Assembly: GCF_001426435.1 (NCBI RefSeq)
Contig: NZ_LMER01000002.1
Location: 89,697 to 133,034 of the forward strand
Source of the DNA: Angustibacter sp. Root456
Lineage (GTDB): Bacteria > Actinomycetota > Actinomycetes > Actinomycetales > Angustibacteraceae
DNA length: 43,338 nt
Direction: 5' to 3'
In this document: in pieces, positions 41,219 through 43,338 of the stretch
Position numbering within the stretch: position 1 is the stretch's first letter
Layout of the letters: every line of letters begins with the position of its first letter
Made by a program: the position numbers and the translations under genes
Notes under the pieces: generated by a model
Databases searched by the model: none
The model's input: the letters and a program-made list of their open reading frames with translations, nothing else
What the model was told of the DNA's origin: nothing

Positions 41219-42457
41219 TCAGGCGGCGCCCCGCACCGTGAGGCGCCGGTGAAGTGCCGGCTGCACCAGCGCGAGCGACGCGGCCGCCACCGCGACGACG
41301 GCCCAGAAGCCCGCCGGGCCCAGACGCGCCAGCAGCTGCGTGCCCGCGAGCGGTGCCACGGCGGCGGCCAGGCCCCAACTCAACCCGTACGTCGACAGGT
41401 ACCGGCCGCGCGCACCAGCCGGCGCGATCGACACCACCACGGCGTAGGCGTGGCCGATCAGCAGCAGGTCACCAGCGCTCCACACCACCGTGGCGAGGGC
41501 GAACGTCGGACGAGACGTCGCCACGCCGTAGAGTCCGAGCCCGATGGCCAGCAGCGAGTAGCCGACCGCCATCGCGAGGAACGGCCGGTACGACCACACC
41601 CTGCGGCGCAGTACCAGCTGGCCGAGCGCGATCGTGAGGGCCGACAGCGTGAGCAGCAGGCCAAGCACCGACGGCGCGAGCCCCCGCTCAGCCAGCGTGA
41701 GCGGCAAGGTGACGGTGACCTGCAGGTACACCGTCGCGAAGACGGTCCCCACCGCGAGCAGGGCGAGCAACCTGCGGTCGCGCCACGCGCCGCCGGCCGC
41801 CTCGTCGGTCTCGTCGGTCTCGCCGCCCTGGTCGGTCTCGCCGCTCTGGGCAGGGCCGCGGCCGGCCGGTGGGGACGCCGTCCGCCGAGCCGACAGGACG
41901 GCCGCGACGACGACGGCGCAGGCCAGGCACGAGGTGGCGTCCGCGACGAAGAGCCACCTCAGCCCCAGTGGGGCCAGGACGGCCGCGAGCAGGCCCGCCG
42001 CCATGCCCGCCGCCGCGAGCGTCCCGCCGAGCAACCCGTAGGCCGCGGCGTGCTGCTCGCGGGGTGTGCGGTCGGCGATGAGGGCCTGGCTGGGTGGCTC
42101 GTAGACCTCGAACGCCAGGCCGAGACCCACGACCCCCACCGCGGCCTGCGGCATCGTCGTCGCCGCTGCGATCCCCAGCTGCGCGGCGGCCGTCCCCACG
42201 AGCCCGGTGACCATCGTGGCGCGCGCCGACCAGCGGTCGCAGAGCCAGCCGCCGAGCAACCGAGACGCGATCGTGGCGACGCCGAACGCCGCGAGCAACC
42301 GCCCCACGTCGCGCAGGGTCGCCCCCTGCTCGTGCACCAGCACGAGGCTGAGGAAGGGAAGCGAGAAGGCGCCCAACCGGTTGACGGCTCGCGCCACGAC
42401 CAGGACGCGCACGGTGGTGGGAAGCCCCGCCGTCCGGCTCGTTCGAGAGAGCAGCAT
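41219..42457 (-). CDS. Major facilitator superfamily transporter
   Basis: 412 aa with about 12 hydrophobic helices. The loop between helices 2 and 3 reads GVATIASRLLGGWLCDRWSARATMV, the MFS motif A. A variable acidic cytoplasmic loop (GPAQSGETDQGGETDETDEAAGG) separates the two halves; it contains short repeats of GET/DET. Most like drug-efflux proteins of the MFS, with no visible substrate clue. It is divergent from a CGNR-zinc-finger regulator gene and starts 14 bp from the first of several GTGACTG half-sites, so the regulator probably represses it. Confidence 0.92.
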   Translation of the reverse strand: MLLSRTSRTAGLPTTVRVLVVARAVNRLGAFSLPFLSLVLVHEQGATLRDVGRLLAAFGVATIASRLLGGWLCDRWSARATMVTGLVGTAAAQLGIAAATTMPQAAVGVVGLGLAFEVYEPPSQALIADRTPREQHAAAYGLLGGTLAAAGMAAGLLAAVLAPLGLRWLFVADATSCLACAVVVAAVLSARRTASPPAGRGPAQSGETDQGGETDETDEAAGGAWRDRRLLALLAVGTVFATVYLQVTVTLPLTLAERGLAPSVLGLLLTLSALTIALGQLVLRRRVWSYRPFLAMAVGYSLLAIGLGLYGVATSRPTFALATVVWSAGDLLLIGHAYAVVVSIAPAGARGRYLSTYGLSWGLAAAVAPLAGTQLLARLGPAGFWAVVAVAAASLALVQPALHRRLTVRGAA

Positions 42458-42470
42458 GCGCTACCGTTCG

Positions 42471-42566
42471 GTGACTGGCGACCAGCAATTTGCCAGTCAC
42501 GTGTTGAGGAACCGTAGGGCTGCTGGAGGTGACTGGTCAAGTGATGTTCGACAGTCACCTGGTGAC
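42471..42566. promoter_or_regulatory. Array of GTGACTG half-sites between MFS and CGNR genes
   Basis: GTGACTGGC (42471-42479) and GCCAGTCAC (42492-42500) form a perfect 9-bp inverted repeat with a 12-bp gap. A second pair, GTGACTGG (42529-42536) and ACAGTCAC (42551-42558), follows, and GTCACCTGGTGAC (42554-42566) is a perfect 13-bp palindrome. Half-site centres in each pair are about 22 bp apart, two helical turns. Confidence 0.7.
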
Positions 42567-43113
42567 GCTCATCGACGTCGCCGCAAGCCTGGTGAACCTC
42601 CACTCCGGGCGTGACGAGCGCGGCCGCGAGCGGTCGCAGCTGGACGCTGCGGACGCACCTGCGGCGACCGCTGCGGTGCTGCAGCGCGGCGGCGGGCGCG
42701 CTCCCCGCGTCACCGCGGCGGACGCGGCGGCGCTGGCCGAGCACGCCCTGCAGTGGCGCACCGTCTTCGACGCCGTCCGTGACGGAGACGACGCGGGTGC
42801 GGCCCGAGTGCTCAACCGCCTGCTACTCGAGACCGGCGCGCGTCCGCAGCTCGACCCCCACGCCAGCGGGGGCTGGCACATGCACTTCCACGGCTCCGAC
42901 GACAGCCTGGCCGTGGGGTGGGCGGCTGGGTGCACGGCGGCGCTCGCCCTGGCGCTCGGCAGCGACCTCGCCGGACGGATGGGAACGTGCGCCGCCGAGC
43001 GGTGCGACGTCGTGTTCGTCGACACCTCGAAGAACGGCAGCCGTCGGTTCTGCTCCACCAGCTGTCAGAACCGCACCAAGACAGCGGCCTATCGCTCCCG
43101 GTCCGCCGGCTGA
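42529..43113 (+). CDS. CGNR zinc-finger regulator (ABATE domain)
   Basis: 194 aa if read from GTG 42529; GTG 42541 or ATG 42544 (giving MFDSHLVTLIDVAASLVNL) are alternatives, since GGAGG at 42525-42529 could serve as ribosome-binding site for the latter two, whereas TAGGGC (42515-42520) would support a leaderless 42529 start. The N-terminal ABATE domain is followed by the C-terminal zf-CGNR: RMGTCAAERCDVVFVDTSKNGSRRFCSTSCQNRTKTAAYRSR, with C-x4-C and C-x3-C zinc ligands and the CGNR-like CQNR. Such proteins are DNA-binding regulators or stress-related proteins. Likely controls the divergent MFS gene and itself via 42471-42566. Confidence 0.88.
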   Translation: MTGQVMFDSHLVTLIDVAASLVNLHSGRDERGRERSQLDAADAPAATAAVLQRGGGRAPRVTAADAAALAEHALQWRTVFDAVRDGDDAGAARVLNRLLLETGARPQLDPHASGGWHMHFHGSDDSLAVGWAAGCTAALALALGSDLAGRMGTCAAERCDVVFVDTSKNGSRRFCSTSCQNRTKTAAYRSRSAG

Positions 43114-43116
43114 GCT

Positions 43117-43338
43117 CTACTCACGCCTGGGTGTGACCCACTGCTGGACGAGGCGGTGGATGAGGTGGTCTCGTCGGTGTGGGGGGAGGGCTAGGTCGCT
43201 CGTGGGTGGGTCTGGTGGGTTGCTGCCTGGTGGGCCTGGTGGGGTGGTGTCCCAGACGACTGTTCCGTTGATGACTTGTGCGGTGGCGCCGGTGGTGTGG
43301 GCGTAGCGGTGGTGGAAGCCGCAGAGCAGGCCGGCGTT
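43117..43338 (-). CDS. HNH endonuclease (DUF222/13E12-type), C-terminal fragment cut by window edge
   Basis: The minus strand is open from the window end to a TAG stop at 43117-43119: 73 residues beginning NAGLLCGFHHRYAHTTG. The C-x2-HH-x3-H pattern is the end of an HNH motif, and the following DHLIHRLVQQW tail fits DUF222-HNH proteins related to mycobacterial 13E12 repeat proteins, which spread as multicopy families in actinobacteria. The 5' part is outside the window. Codons use more third-position A (CCA, ACA, GCA, CAA) than neighbours, and the tail is Pro-rich (GPPGSNPPDPP). It converges with the CGNR gene with a 3-nt gap. Confidence 0.82.
   Translation of the reverse strand, partial: NAGLLCGFHHRYAHTTGATAQVINGTVVWDTTPPGPPGSNPPDPPTSDLALPPHRRDHLIHRLVQQWVTPRRE

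Overview
The window is high-GC, almost fully coding DNA from an actinobacterium. Supporting signs are frequent GTG starts, strong G/C bias at third codon positions, many genes with a TAnnnT hexamer 6-7 nt before the start codon (leaderless transcripts), and typical actinobacterial families: DUF4245, PIN-PhoH (PhoH2), F420-type luciferase-like oxidoreductase, a short-type cis-prenyl synthase with the DGNRRWA motif, ECF42/DGPF, CGNR zinc finger and a 13E12-type HNH nuclease. The genus cannot be fixed from sequence alone. No tRNA, rRNA or CRISPR array was seen.

Layout. 20-2650: tight operon of two nucleoside hydrolases around an amidotransferase-like protein. 2699-9426: DUF255 thioredoxin-like protein, universal stress protein, hemolysin-III/PAQR protein, cis-prenyl synthase and a membrane GGDEF-EAL protein. 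9694-14812: PhoH2, a secreted transglycosylase-like protein, and a convergent operon of membrane protein, beta-carbonic anhydrase and class II fumarase. 14856-21758: lysyl-PG-synthase-like protein, Pip-like peptidase, a second diguanylate cyclase, an F420-type oxidoreductase, a class I [4Fe-4S] fumarase and a small phosphoesterase. 21755-31365: PfkB kinase, class II FBPase (glpX), DUF4245, xseB, a roughly 1.7-kb interruption (GNAT plus a frameshifted NAD-epimerase), xseA, ispH, rmuC and ychF. From memory, the order DUF255 - hlyIII - cis-prenyl synthase - phoH2 - fumC - glpX - DUF4245 - xseB/A - ispH - ychF is the same as M. tuberculosis Rv1084-Rv1112, so this is an old conserved backbone with lineage-specific insertions.

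31405-43338 is accessory: a NarL-type two-component system divergent from a DUF6326 membrane protein, an S51-like peptidase, a TetR/hydrolase pair, a DinB-like protein, an ECF42 sigma factor with three DGPF proteins and a candidate ECF42-type promoter, a glyoxalase-like protein, a cupin, a DedA protein, an MFS exporter divergent from a CGNR regulator with an array of GTGACTG half-sites, and the 3' end of an HNH nuclease gene cut by the window edge.

Central metabolism is concentrated here: two unrelated fumarases, FBPase with a sugar kinase, and IspH with a cis-prenyl synthase (isoprenoids). The most regulatory-looking parts are the ECF42/DGPF operon, the CGNR/MFS intergenic region, the hlyIII/uppS double palindrome and the split xse locus.
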